In this document: piece by piece, positions 1 through 8,496 of the stretch
Numbering within the stretch: position 1 is the first letter of the stretch
Layout of the letters: each line of letters starts with the position of its first letter
DNA from: Candidatus Rokuibacteriota bacterium
GTDB lineage: Bacteria > Methylomirabilota > Methylomirabilia > Rokubacteriales > CSP1-6
DNA: 64,000 nt
Direction of reading: 5' to 3'
NCBI GenBank assembly: GCA_003220535.1
Contig: QHSU01000070.1
Span: 124,001-188,000 of the forward strand
Made by a program: the position numbers and the translations under genes
The notes under the pieces: model-generated
The model's input: only the letters and a program-made list of their open reading frames with translations
Databases searched by the model: none
Told to the model about the DNA's origin: nothing

Positions 1-366
1 GCCGTATTTCGCGGTCGCCGCGAAGGCGTCCACGTACCGGTCGGCGCCCACCTCGCGCGGCGCATCGACGGCGAGCGGCAGCCGCGTGTTCACGCCCGGC
101 TCGATGAAGAACGGCGGCCGACTGAAGTACTTCTCGCACATCCACTCCAGCGTCTGGTGGACCGGCGGCACCACGTTCGAGATGGAGACGCCGTGGATGG
201 TGGCGGCTCGGATTCCGCGCGACTGCAACAGGGTCTCGATGAAGAGGCCGTACTCGTCGGCCGTCTGCTCCCGCCGGCTCGTCAGACGCCACGAGACGAG
301 CAGGCGTTGATCGTCGAACACGCCGATCTTCGTGTTGGTGTTGCCGACGTCAGCGACGAGCAGCAT
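1..366 (-). CDS. coaX: Type III pantothenate kinase, C-terminus cut off by the window edge
   Basis: Predicted to phosphorylate pantothenate, the first step of coenzyme A synthesis, in the cytoplasm. The 122 visible residues open with MLLVADVGNTNTKIGVF, the ASKHA-type phosphate loop (DVGNTNT) that defines the type III enzyme. Further on are GVSISNVVPPV and a GADRYVDAFAA segment, both typical of CoaX. The ATG at 366 lies inside the end of birA (17-base overlap), so the two are translationally coupled. About half of a normal CoaX of roughly 255 residues is present; the frame is open to base 1. Confident on family; nothing can be said about the C-terminal half. Confidence 0.9.
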   Translation of the reverse strand, partial: MLLVADVGNTNTKIGVFDDQRLLVSWRLTSRREQTADEYGLFIETLLQSRGIRAATIHGVSISNVVPPVHQTLEWMCEKYFSRPPFFIEPGVNTRLPLAVDAPREVGADRYVDAFAATAKYG

Positions 367-1168
367 CGGCTTTCTCCTCTCCCAGGCTGATCTCTCCCGC
401 GATCACCCGTGCGGTCCCGTCGCCGACGTCGATGAGGAGCGCGCCGTCGGTGTCGAGGTCGGTCGCGACACCGGAGACCGCGTCCACCGTGACTCGCCGT
501 CCGAGGGTGTCGCTGAGCGCCCGCCAGCGTTCGCGGACGGGACCGAAGCCATCGCCCTCGAGCCGGGCGCGCCAGGCGTCGAAGGCCTCGAGCAGAGCCT
601 CCAGCATCGTCTCCCGGTCGGGCGCGTGTCCGGTCTCGAGCGCGATCGAGGTCGCGCCGGCCGCCAGGTCGGGCGGAAATTCTCGCTGGCCGAGGTTGAT
701 CCCGATCCCGATGACCGTTGTAGCGGGGACCGTGAGCACGCCGTCGACCGAGGGTGGCCCGAGACAGGCGCGGCGTGGCTCCGATACGCCCGTTCCCGTG
801 CTCATGCGGGCCTCGAGCAATATTCCCGCGATCTTCTTGCCGCCGACGAGGACGTCGTTCGGCCACTTGACGCGGGCCGCCACCGGCGCGACGCGCCGGA
901 GCGCTTCGGCCGTGGCGACCGCGGTCGTCAGCGACAACGTCGCCAGGAGCGCCTGGGGCAGCCGCGGGCGGACGAGAATGGAGGCCAGCAGGCTCGCGCC
1001 CGCCGGGGCGCGCCAGGTCCGCCCGCGGCGGCCCCGGCCCGCCGACTGCTGGTCGGCGACCACGACCGTGCGATCCGGCGCGCCGCGCTCGGCCAGCGCG
1101 AAGGCGACCGACTGGGTGGAGTCGACGGTGTCGAGGCGAACTATCGAGGCCGCGCCGCTAGTGCCCAC
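350..1168 (-). CDS. birA: Biotin--[acetyl-CoA-carboxylase] ligase, monofunctional
   Basis: Activates biotin with ATP and attaches it to the biotin carboxyl carrier lysine of biotin-dependent carboxylases. The 272 residues show GRGRRGRTW at about 44-52 (biotinyl-AMP loop), KWPNDVLV at 101-108 and the following GGKKIAGIL with the catalytic lysine. The protein starts directly with the catalytic domain, so the N-terminal DNA-binding helix-turn-helix of E. coli BirA is missing and it should not act as a biotin operon repressor. The GTG start at 1168 overlaps the end of valS by 11 bases, and its own end overlaps coaX, giving a compact valS-birA-coaX series. Confidence 0.93.
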   Translation of the reverse strand: MGTSGAASIVRLDTVDSTQSVAFALAERGAPDRTVVVADQQSAGRGRRGRTWRAPAGASLLASILVRPRLPQALLATLSLTTAVATAEALRRVAPVAARVKWPNDVLVGGKKIAGILLEARMSTGTGVSEPRRACLGPPSVDGVLTVPATTVIGIGINLGQREFPPDLAAGATSIALETGHAPDRETMLEALLEAFDAWRARLEGDGFGPVRERWRALSDTLGRRVTVDAVSGVATDLDTDGALLIDVGDGTARVIAGEISLGEEKADAARR

Positions 1169-3812
1169 CGTCGTCGACCCAGGAGAGACTCGCGACGAGC
1201 CTGGCGCTTAGCGCTTCTTGCTCGGTGAGCCGCTCCCGCTCGCGGGCCACGATCTCCGCGGGCGCCCGCTCGGCGAACTCCGTCCGGGCCAGCTTGCTCC
1301 GGAGGAACTCGACGCTCTCGGCGGCGCGCCTGATCTCCTTCTCGATCCGCTGGCGCTCGGCGGCGAGATCCACGACGCCCGCCAGGTCCACGTAGAGCTC
1401 GGACGTGCCGACGACGGCCATCGCCGAGCTCCTGGGCCGCGTCGCGCCGGGGTCGACCGTCAGCCGGACGCGCGCCAGCGTGTCGATGAGCGCCTTGTTC
1501 GCGGTGAAGAGCTCGCCCGCCTCTCGGCCCGCGCGGAGCGTCGCCGCGAGTGTGACGCCGGGCGCGATCCGCATCTCGCCGCGGATGTTGCGCACCGCGG
1601 CGACGAGATCCATGACCGCGGTCATCTCGCGCTCGGCCTCGGCGTGGCGCTGTTTCCTCCCCGGCCGCGGATAGGGCGCGACCATGATCGACTCGCCCGT
1701 GTGCGGCAGACGCTGCCAGAGCTCCTCGGTGATGAACGGCATGAACGGGTGCAGGAGCCGGAGGGTCGTCTCGAGCACCCGGACGAGCGTCGCCTGGGTG
1801 CGGGCGCGCTGGCCGGGGCTCTCGGCGCGGTAGAGCGCGATCTTGGCGATCTCCAGGTACCAGTCGCAGAACTCGTGCCAGAGGAACTGGTAGACGCTCG
1901 ACGCCGCGTCGTTGAACCGATAGCGCTGGAGCGCCGTGCGCACCTCCGCGATGGTGGCGGCCAGCCGGCTCTCGATCCACACGTCGGCGAGCGCCGGCGG
2001 CGTCTTCTTGGCCAGCGCCGGGTCGAAACCGTCGAGGTTCGACAGCACGAGGCGGGCGGCGTTCCAGATCTTGTTGGCGAAGTTCCGGTAGCCCTCGATG
2101 CGGTCTTCGGAGAGCCGGATGTCGCGCCCTTGCGCCGCCAGCGCCGCCAGCGTGAAGCGGAACGCGTCGGTCCCGTATTTCGTCATCACCTCGAGGGGGT
2201 CGGCGACGTTGCCCTTTGACTTCGACATCTTCTGGCCTTCGGCGTCGCGCACGATCGCGTGCAGGTACACGTCGCGGAAGGGCACTTCCTGCATGAAGTG
2301 GATGCCGAGCATCGCCATCCGCGCGACCCAGAAGAACAGGATGTCGTAGCCGGTGATCAGGACCGACGTCGGGTAGTACGTCCGGAGCTCCGGCGTCGCG
2401 TCGGGCCAGCCGAGGGTCGAGAACGGCCAGAGGCCGGACGAAAACCAGGTGTCGAGGGTGTCCGGGTCCTGCCGGAGCGGCCCGCCGCACCGCGGGCATT
2501 CGCTGAGGTCCTCGCGCGAGACGTGCACGGAGCCGTCGGCGTCGCAGTGCCACGCGGGGATCCGATGGCCCCACCAGAGCTGACGCGAGATGCACCAGGG
2601 GCGGATGTTCTCCATCCAGTGGTAGTAGGTCTTGGTCCAGCTGCGCGGCACGATCTTGATGCGTCCACTGCGCACCGCCTTGATCGCCGCCTCGGCGAGC
2701 GGCTTCACCTGCAGGTACCACTGCTTGGAGACGAGGGGTTCGACCACCGTCTTGCAGCGGTAGCAGACGCCGACCGCGTGCCGATAGGGCTCGATGCGCT
2801 CGATCAGGCCGAGGGCCTTCATGTCCTCGACGATGCGCTTGCGGCACTCGAAGCGGTCGAGGCCCGCGTAGCGCCCGGCCTCGGCGGTCATCCGCCCATC
2901 GAAGCCGATGACGGTCTTGATCGGCAGGTTGTGGCGGCGGCCGATCTCGAAGTCGACCGGGTCGTGCCCCGGCGTCACCTTGATCACCCCGGTGCCAAAC
3001 TTCGGATCGACGGCGTCGTCCGCGACCACCTTCACCGAGATCGTGCCGTCCACCGACGGGACCTCGAGGGTCTTTCCCACGAGATGCCGGTAGCGCTTGT
3101 CCTTGGGGTGCACTGCCAGCCCGGTGTCGCCCAGCTTCGTCTCCGGCCGCACCGTGCCGAGGGTGACCGGGCCGTACTTGATGTAGACGAACTCCCCGTC
3201 CCGCTCCTCGCGCTCGACCTCGATGTCGGAGAGGACCGTCTGGCAGCGCGGGCACCAGTTGATGATGTAGTCGTCGCGGTAGATCAGCCCCTCTTCCCAG
3301 AGGCGCGCGAACGCCTCGCGGACCGCCCGTGACAAGCCCTCATCCATCGTGAAGCGCTCGCGCGTCCAGTCGCACGAGGCGCCCAGATGCTTGAGCTGGC
3401 GGATGATCGTGCCGCCGGACTCCTCCTTCCACTGCCACGCGCGCGCCAGGAAGGCGTCGCGACCGAGGTCTTCCTTGGTCTTGCCCTCGGCGGCGAGCTG
3501 CCGCTCGAGCACCACGTGAACCGCGATCGACGCGTGGTCGGTGCCGGGGAGCCAGAGCGTGTTGAAGCCGTCCATGCGCTTCATGCGCACGAGCACGTCC
3601 TGCAGGGTCATGTCGAGCGCGTGACCCCAGTGGAGCGACCCGGTCACATTCGGCGGCGGCATGACGATCGAGAACGGCTTGCCCTTTGCGTCGGGATCGG
3701 CGCGGAAGTACCCGCGCTCGGCCCAGAGCGGATACCAGCGTTGCTCGACCGCCGCGGGATCGTATCGGTCGGGGATGGTGCTCGTCGGCGGGCGGGCTGG
3801 CGGGACGCTCAC
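1158..3812 (-). CDS. valS: Valyl-tRNA synthetase
   Basis: Charges tRNA-Val with valine and edits mischarged threonine. The 884 residues are the usual length. Class I signatures are the HIGH motif as HWGH at 61-64 and KMSKSKGN in the second half; between them lies the CP1 editing domain. The C-terminus carries the heptad-rich coiled-coil arm (around DLAAERQRIEKEI) typical of ValRS. The frame is open about 120 residues further upstream, but that stretch is low-complexity Arg/Gly/Ala. The GTG at 3812 overlaps the stop of the preceding gene (GTGA) and gives the expected N-terminus ending in IPDRYDP, so I chose it. Confidence 0.96.
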   Translation of the reverse strand: MSVPPARPPTSTIPDRYDPAAVEQRWYPLWAERGYFRADPDAKGKPFSIVMPPPNVTGSLHWGHALDMTLQDVLVRMKRMDGFNTLWLPGTDHASIAVHVVLERQLAAEGKTKEDLGRDAFLARAWQWKEESGGTIIRQLKHLGASCDWTRERFTMDEGLSRAVREAFARLWEEGLIYRDDYIINWCPRCQTVLSDIEVEREERDGEFVYIKYGPVTLGTVRPETKLGDTGLAVHPKDKRYRHLVGKTLEVPSVDGTISVKVVADDAVDPKFGTGVIKVTPGHDPVDFEIGRRHNLPIKTVIGFDGRMTAEAGRYAGLDRFECRKRIVEDMKALGLIERIEPYRHAVGVCYRCKTVVEPLVSKQWYLQVKPLAEAAIKAVRSGRIKIVPRSWTKTYYHWMENIRPWCISRQLWWGHRIPAWHCDADGSVHVSREDLSECPRCGGPLRQDPDTLDTWFSSGLWPFSTLGWPDATPELRTYYPTSVLITGYDILFFWVARMAMLGIHFMQEVPFRDVYLHAIVRDAEGQKMSKSKGNVADPLEVMTKYGTDAFRFTLAALAAQGRDIRLSEDRIEGYRNFANKIWNAARLVLSNLDGFDPALAKKTPPALADVWIESRLAATIAEVRTALQRYRFNDAASSVYQFLWHEFCDWYLEIAKIALYRAESPGQRARTQATLVRVLETTLRLLHPFMPFITEELWQRLPHTGESIMVAPYPRPGRKQRHAEAEREMTAVMDLVAAVRNIRGEMRIAPGVTLAATLRAGREAGELFTANKALIDTLARVRLTVDPGATRPRSSAMAVVGTSELYVDLAGVVDLAAERQRIEKEIRRAAESVEFLRSKLARTEFAERAPAEIVARERERLTEQEALSARLVASLSWVDDGGH

Positions 3813-4879
3813 TCGAGCACCGGCCCGGCGGCGGCGAGGCGCCACCGCGCGCCGCCGCGCTGGAAGGTCAGCGCCCAGGGCGTATGCTCCGCGGTCGCCG
3901 CCACCGACACCGTCACCGGATGTGCCGTGCCGTCCGCAGCGTCGCACGCCGCCTCGGGCCTGAGGGTGGGCGGAAGCCGCCGGCGGATCTGGACGTCGGG
4001 GACCAGCTTGGCCAGGCTGCTCTCGTCTCCCGACGCCAGCGCGTCGAAGAGCTGCGCGACCGTCGCGCGCAGCTCGCGATGCCAGGCGTTGAGCTGGCGC
4101 CCGGCCCTCCGGACGACGGTCCCGCTCTCGGGCGCGGCGCGGAACACGTCCTCGGCCTCGGTCTGTCCCTCGCACCCGGGCGTCCGGCCGCGATAGGCGG
4201 GCTCGTAGCGCACGCGGATCTCGTCACGTCGCACCGAGTACGTGCGAGCCTTCAACCCGTCGGGGAACACGTCGGACGTGGACCAGACGACGCCGACGTC
4301 GTCGCCGCGCTGACGGACCAGGTCGAGGCGGAGCGCGCGGATGCCGCGTCCGGTGGCTGGACCTTCCCAGGCGGCGATGAACTGGGCGGCGCCGGTCGGC
4401 GTCGGCGCCCAGGGGTACACCGTCGGGCGGCCGTCGCGGGAGAGCGTCCTGAGCAGCGCGGCCTCCCCGCCGAGTCGCCCGTACACGCGGACGGAGTTGA
4501 CGCCGGGCGCATCACTCATCTGGAACGCGCCGACCACGAGGCGGTCCACGCGGACGACGTCGACCGCGGCGGCGCCCCATGCCTCGCCGAACGTGTCGAG
4601 CCGATCTTGAAGGAAGCCGGCCGACGCGTAGAGGCCGCCGGTGCTGAGGCTCTCGACGATCTCCTCGTCGAGCAGCGCGTACATCTCGCGGTAGGCGTCG
4701 GGGGATGCGTCCGCGTCGACGGGCTCACCCGAGGCGCGCGAGCGCGCGAGCTCGCGGAACTGATCGAGACGGTCGACGGGGCCGGCGGCGTCCGGCCGCT
4801 CGGTGGCGAGCGCGGCGGCGCCGAACATCGCGAGCCCGATGAGCAATTTCCGCGTCGTGCAGCTCGAGAGTCGACTCAC
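3809..4879 (-). CDS. Secreted protein of unknown function
   Basis: No family recognised. From the GTG at 4879 the 356-residue product begins with a positively charged stretch and a hydrophobic core (KLLIGLAMFGAAALA), a convincing Sec signal peptide cleaved near ALA-T, so it should be periplasmic or surface-exposed. The mature part is soluble, with a central region rich in beta-type segments ending in a YSVRRDEIRVRYEP strand, then a helical AQLFDALASGDESSLAKLV segment. Longer starts up to 4993 would run into the divergently transcribed lptFG gene. It is first in a series with valS (4-base overlap), which suggests co-transcription rather than shared function. The gap to lptFG is only 22 bases. 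Confidence 0.72.
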   Translation of the reverse strand: MSRLSSCTTRKLLIGLAMFGAAALATERPDAAGPVDRLDQFRELARSRASGEPVDADASPDAYREMYALLDEEIVESLSTGGLYASAGFLQDRLDTFGEAWGAAAVDVVRVDRLVVGAFQMSDAPGVNSVRVYGRLGGEAALLRTLSRDGRPTVYPWAPTPTGAAQFIAAWEGPATGRGIRALRLDLVRQRGDDVGVVWSTSDVFPDGLKARTYSVRRDEIRVRYEPAYRGRTPGCEGQTEAEDVFRAAPESGTVVRRAGRQLNAWHRELRATVAQLFDALASGDESSLAKLVPDVQIRRRLPPTLRPEAACDAADGTAHPVTVSVAATAEHTPWALTFQRGGARWRLAAAGPVLE

Positions 4880-4901
4880 GCGCCTATGGTACAACAGACC
4901 C

Positions 4902-7259
4902 GTGCGGTTCCTCGTTCTCGATCGGTACATCGCGCGCGAGCTCGTCTCGCCATTCGCGTTCGGCTGTGCGCTCTTCACCTTCTTCCTCGTCATCGACCGG
5001 ATCTATCACCTGACGGACCTCGTCATCACGAAGGGCGTGCCCTTCTATCTCGTCGTCCAGCTCCTCGTCTTCATGCTCCCGTCGTTCCTGGCCCACACGC
5101 TGCCGATGGCGCTGCTGGTCGCGGTGCTCCTGGCCGGGGGCCGTCTGGCGAGCGACCTCGAGGTCGTCGCCTTCAAGGCCGCCGGCGTGAGCGCGCTGCG
5201 ACTGTTCCGTCCGGTCCTGGTGGCCTCGCTGATCGTCACGCTGGCCACCGCCGGCCTCACGCTCTTCCTGAACCCGGCGGCGAACGCCGAGTTCCAGCGC
5301 CAGCTCTTCCGGATCCTCCAGTCGCGGGCGGTGAGCGGGCTGCAGGAGCGCGTGTTCAACGGGACGTTCGGCGACCTGACGATCTACGTCGAGGACGTCA
5401 GCGCCTCCCAGGTCGCGCTGCGCGGCCTCCTCGTCTCCGACGAGCGCGACGACAAGCTCTCGCGGATCATCAGCGCCCGCGAAGGCCGGCTCCTTACCGA
5501 CGAGGTGAACCGGCGCATCACGCTGCGCCTGATGAACGGCGCGGTCAACGAGGCCGACATCGTGCCGGCCGACCCCCCGAAGACAGCGGACGCGCCGGCG
5601 CCGACGGGCGGCGCGGCCGGCGCGTCCCGGTATCGCTACACGCGCTTCGACATCTACGACATGAGCCTGTCCGTGGATTCGCCGCTGAAGAGCGCGCCGC
5701 GCGTGGAGAAGCCGGAGAAGGACCTGACCCTGGGCGAGCTCGGCGCGAAGATCGCCGAGTATCGCGACGATCCTCACGGCCGCGCGCCGTTCCAGATCGA
5801 GCGCCACAAGCGCTGGGCCCTCCCGCTCGCCGCGCTCGTCTTCGGGCTCGTGGCGTTCCCGCTGGCGATCCGCTCGCACCGCGGCGGCCGGAGCATCGCG
5901 CTGGTCGGCAGCCTGGTGATCCTGGTGACCTACTACCTTGTGATGACTTCGCTCGAGGGGGCGGCGCTGCGCGCGCGGATTCCCCCGGCGGTCGCGATCT
6001 GGACGCCGAACGTCCTGTTCGCCGTCATCGGCCTCGGCTTCCTCGTCTCGACGGTGCGCGAGTGGAGGTGGCCCGCGATGCCGCAGGTGTGGCGCGCGCT
6101 GGAGGCGCTCTGGCGCGCGGTGCCCGGCCCCCGCCGGTGGCGCGTGCGCCGCCACGGGACCGGCGCGCCGCGCGACTCGACCCACATCATCGACCGGTAT
6201 CTCGTCCGCGAGTACGTGACGTTCATGGGGGTCGGGCTCGCGGTGGCGGCGGCGCTCTTCGTCGTGATCGATCTCCTGCAGACCCTGGACCGGTATCTCC
6301 GGGTGAAGCCGCCCCTGATGTACATCTTCGAGCACTTCCTCTATCGCCTGCCAGCCGCGCTGCACGAGGGGCTGCCGGTGGTCATGCTCGTCGCGACCAT
6401 CTTTCTCTTCCTGACACTCAGCCGCTATCACGAGCTGACCGCCCTCAAGGCGGCCGGCGTGAGCCTTTACCGCGTGAGCGCGCCGATCCTCGGGCTGGGG
6501 CTCGCGGTCGCCATCGGCGCCGGGCTCTTTCAGGAGCTCGCGCTACCCGTCCTCAACGAGCGTGGCGACGAAGTGGACCGCGTCAAGATCCGCGGCCAGG
6601 CGCCCCGGCACCTGCAGTCGCGCCAGCGCCTCTGGGTGCGCAGCGCCGACTCGCGGTTCTATCGCGTCGAGCTGCTCAACCCGGGCACGAACGACATGTA
6701 CGGCGTGACCATCCTCGAGCTGGACCGCGAGTTCCACCTCGTCGGCCGGCTGGACGCGCGGCGCGCGCACTGGACGCCGGCCGGGTGGGAGCTCAGCGAA
6801 GGGGCATACCGGGAGATCAGCGCTGACGGCAAGGTGCAGACGGTGCCCTTCGGCTGGACGGCGCTCGACCTGAAGGAGGAGATGGAGGATTTCATCCGCA
6901 TCCAGAAGCCCGTGAGCACGATGAGCTTCTGGGAGCTGAGGGACTACATCGGCCAGCTGGAGGCGGCGGGGTTCCAGATCCGGAAGTATCTCGTCGAGCT
7001 GTACTCGAAGCTGTCCTTCCCGCTCGTCAACCTGGTCATGGTGCTCGTCGCCATCCCCTTCGCGCTGCAGTCACCACGGGGCGGCCGGCTCTTCGGGATC
7101 GGCCTCGCGATCGCCATCATGGCCGGCTACCTGGTGGTCCATTACGTCGCGCTCGCGTTCGCGCGCGCGGACCTTCTCCCGCCGCTGATCGCCGCCTGGA
7201 CCGCCAATGTGATCTTCATGGGAATCGGCGTCTCGCTCCTTCTACGCGCCCGGACCTAA
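4902..7259 (+). CDS. lptFG: Fused LptF-LptG lipopolysaccharide export permease
   Basis: Inner-membrane part of the LptB2FG transporter that extracts lipopolysaccharide and feeds it to LptC. The 785 residues contain two complete permease units in one frame. The first (to about residue 400) begins LVLDRYIARELVSPFAFG and has three membrane segments, a periplasmic jellyroll and three more. The second begins with IIDRYLVREYVTFMGVG and repeats the plan, ending GIGVSLLLRART. LptF and LptG are normally separate genes. The two coupling-helix-type motifs VVAFKAAGVSALRLF and LTALKAAGVSLYRVS are both intact. I chose GTG 4902 because it gives the typical N-terminus; a TATGGT sequence 11 bases upstream suggests a very short leader. 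Confidence 0.93.
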   Translation: MRFLVLDRYIARELVSPFAFGCALFTFFLVIDRIYHLTDLVITKGVPFYLVVQLLVFMLPSFLAHTLPMALLVAVLLAGGRLASDLEVVAFKAAGVSALRLFRPVLVASLIVTLATAGLTLFLNPAANAEFQRQLFRILQSRAVSGLQERVFNGTFGDLTIYVEDVSASQVALRGLLVSDERDDKLSRIISAREGRLLTDEVNRRITLRLMNGAVNEADIVPADPPKTADAPAPTGGAAGASRYRYTRFDIYDMSLSVDSPLKSAPRVEKPEKDLTLGELGAKIAEYRDDPHGRAPFQIERHKRWALPLAALVFGLVAFPLAIRSHRGGRSIALVGSLVILVTYYLVMTSLEGAALRARIPPAVAIWTPNVLFAVIGLGFLVSTVREWRWPAMPQVWRALEALWRAVPGPRRWRVRRHGTGAPRDSTHIIDRYLVREYVTFMGVGLAVAAALFVVIDLLQTLDRYLRVKPPLMYIFEHFLYRLPAALHEGLPVVMLVATIFLFLTLSRYHELTALKAAGVSLYRVSAPILGLGLAVAIGAGLFQELALPVLNERGDEVDRVKIRGQAPRHLQSRQRLWVRSADSRFYRVELLNPGTNDMYGVTILELDREFHLVGRLDARRAHWTPAGWELSEGAYREISADGKVQTVPFGWTALDLKEEMEDFIRIQKPVSTMSFWELRDYIGQLEAAGFQIRKYLVELYSKLSFPLVNLVMVLVAIPFALQSPRGGRLFGIGLAIAIMAGYLVVHYVALAFARADLLPPLIAAWTANVIFMGIGVSLLLRART

Positions 7260-7264
7260 TAGAT

Positions 7265-7285
7265 GGGGGGCCTCGAAGGCCCCCC
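7265..7285 (+). terminator. GC-rich hairpin after lptFG
   Basis: Five bases after the lptFG stop a perfect inverted repeat, GGGGGGCCT and AGGCCCCCC, forms a 9-bp stem with a CGA loop. No T tract follows (AAGCCCCCC instead), so it would be a weak or factor-assisted terminator. Confidence 0.5.
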
Positions 7286-7463
7286 AAGCCCCCCACGCTC
7301 GGAGACGCCCCGGCGGAGCCGGGGCGCCCCTCGAAATCCGGCCGCGGTCTCGAGGCCGCGAAGGGCCCTCCGAGCCGCCGGACGTTTGGAGCGTCCCGGC
7401 GGAGCCGTGACGCTTCTCTGTCCCGCGGCGTTTCGGGGGCCTCGAGGGGCTCCCGATTTCTGT
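7286..7463. repeat. Cluster of related GC-rich palindromes
   Basis: No gene is visible here. Two hairpins share the core CCGGCGGAGCCG: a 9-bp perfect stem at 7306-7326 and a 10-bp stem with one mismatch at about 7391-7413. At about 7435-7460 a segment beginning GGGGGCCTCGAGG echoes the GGGGGGCCTCGAAGG of the preceding terminator-like hairpin. The arrangement resembles REP-type palindromic elements, but no copies were recognised elsewhere in the window. Confidence 0.45.
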
Positions 7464-7483
7464 AACAGGCTGGTCGTGGGCCG

Positions 7484-7512
7484 TTGACAGCCTTGCGGGG
7501 GCGCCGCATGAT
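7484..7512 (+). promoter_or_regulatory. Sigma-70-type promoter before the panE remnant and pssA
   Basis: TTGACA at 7484-7489, a 17-base spacer, then CATGAT at 7507-7512 (4 of 6 matches to TATAAT). It closely resembles the promoter at 8438-8466, including the downstream CGGGAGCTTCGC against CGGCATCTTCGC. Confidence 0.6.
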
Positions 7513-7547
7513 TCGGGAGCTTCGCAGCCTGCTCGGAGGGCCGGTCC

Positions 7548-7727
7548 ATGGCAATCACGGTGTACGGCGCGGGCGCCATCGGTGGTGTGACGGGAGCGGC
7601 GCTGGTCCTCGCGATGCCGCTGACCGAGCGGTTGCTCGCAATGATCGAAGATCTGGAATCCGGGCGACGTCGGATGAGCTGGACCAACCTCGACGAGCTC
7701 GTCGCCGCTTTCCGGGCCACGCGCTGA
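7548..7727 (+). pseudogene. Remnant of a 2-dehydropantoate 2-reductase (PanE/ApbA-like) gene
   Basis: A 59-codon frame that looks like the two ends of a ketopantoate reductase joined together. It begins MAITVYGAGAIGG, the NADP-binding GxGxxG loop of PanE, and after about 15 residues continues with MIEDLESGRRR, resembling the SMLQDLExGR segment near the C-terminus of that family. Roughly 200 central residues, including the catalytic lysine region, would be missing. A good Shine-Dalgarno (GGAGGG at 7535-7540, 7 bases before ATG) and the promoter at 7484 remain, so a short peptide may still be made. Alternatively it is an unrelated small gene; the pairing of two panE-like ends in the right order argues against that. 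Confidence 0.55.
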
Positions 7728-7763
7728 CGGTCCCCTGCGGCCAGCCGCTCCTCGCGAGAGCTC

Positions 7764-8393
7764 GTGAGCCCAGCCGAGGCGCCCAGACACCTTTCCATGA
7801 TCCGCGGGTTTCAGCTCGCGGATTTCCTCACGCTGGCGAACGCGGCGTGCGGCGTCCTTGCCATCTTCGCCGTCTTGGCCTACGTCGAGTCCCTCGATCT
7901 TCGGCGCCTCCTGGCGGCGGCCGCGCTCATCCCGCTGGCCCTCGTCTTCGACATCCTGGACGGCCGGGTCGCCCGCTCGCGACGGAGGCACTCGGCCATG
8001 GGGCGCGAGCTCGACTCGCTGGCCGATGTCATCTCGTTCGGCGTGGCGCCCGCGGCGATCGCGTACGCGGCCGGCATGAAGGGCTTGTGGGACGTCGTGA
8101 TCCTGGTCTACTTCGTGGCCTGCGGCGTGAGCCGGCTGGCCCGATTCAACGTCACGGCCGAGGATCTGTCCGGGGGCGGTGACAAGGTGAAGTATTTCGA
8201 AGGCACGCCCATCCCCTCGAGCCTCCTCCTGGTCGCTGTCGTGGCCGTCTCGGCCTGGCTCGATCGCGTCGGCGACGTGCTCCCGCTCGGCGCCGTCCGC
8301 CTCGGTCCGGGACAGCTTCATCCGATGACGCTGCTCTGGGCGCTCTCGGGCTCGTTGATGATCAGCAAGACGATCCGGATCCCGAAGCTCTGA
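7764..8393 (+). CDS. pssA: CDP-diacylglycerol--serine O-phosphatidyltransferase
   Basis: Makes phosphatidylserine from CDP-diacylglycerol and serine, the precursor of phosphatidylethanolamine, in the inner membrane. The 209 residues contain the exact CDP-alcohol phosphotransferase signature DGx2ARx8Gx3Dx3D, from DGRVAR to GRELDSLAD, flanked by several hydrophobic helices. It starts at GTG 7764; an ATG at 7797 (MIRGFQLADF) is a possible alternative and fits family N-termini about as well. The usual partner gene psd is not adjacent. It probably shares the 7484 promoter with the panE remnant. Confidence 0.93.
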   Translation: MSPAEAPRHLSMIRGFQLADFLTLANAACGVLAIFAVLAYVESLDLRRLLAAAALIPLALVFDILDGRVARSRRRHSAMGRELDSLADVISFGVAPAAIAYAAGMKGLWDVVILVYFVACGVSRLARFNVTAEDLSGGGDKVKYFEGTPIPSSLLLVAVVAVSAWLDRVGDVLPLGAVRLGPGQLHPMTLLWALSGSLMISKTIRIPKL

Positions 8394-8437
8394 TGGAGGC
8401 ACTCGGCTGCCCGGGGGACAGGCGCGGCCCTCGACCG

Positions 8438-8466
8438 TTGACACTCCCGGGAGATCGCCGCATCAT
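8438..8466 (+). promoter_or_regulatory. Sigma-70-type promoter before the M28-like gene
   Basis: TTGACA at 8438-8443, 17-base spacer, CATCAT at 8461-8466. The start of the next gene is 30 bases downstream with a GAGG ribosome site at 8486-8489. Sequence and spacing match the promoter at 7484-7512 unusually well. Confidence 0.6.
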
Positions 8467-8496
8467 GCGGCATCTTCGCGACGACGAGGTGATGGT

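Noticed and set aside
1141..3255. A 704-codon open frame inside valS in another frame of the same strand
   Set aside because: It is an Arg/Gly/Pro-rich shadow caused by high GC; valS itself has all its motifs in the chosen frame.
7242..8444. A 400-codon minus-strand frame over pssA
   Set aside because: Composition is Arg/Asp/His-rich with no recognisable domain, and pssA on the plus strand has an exact signature.
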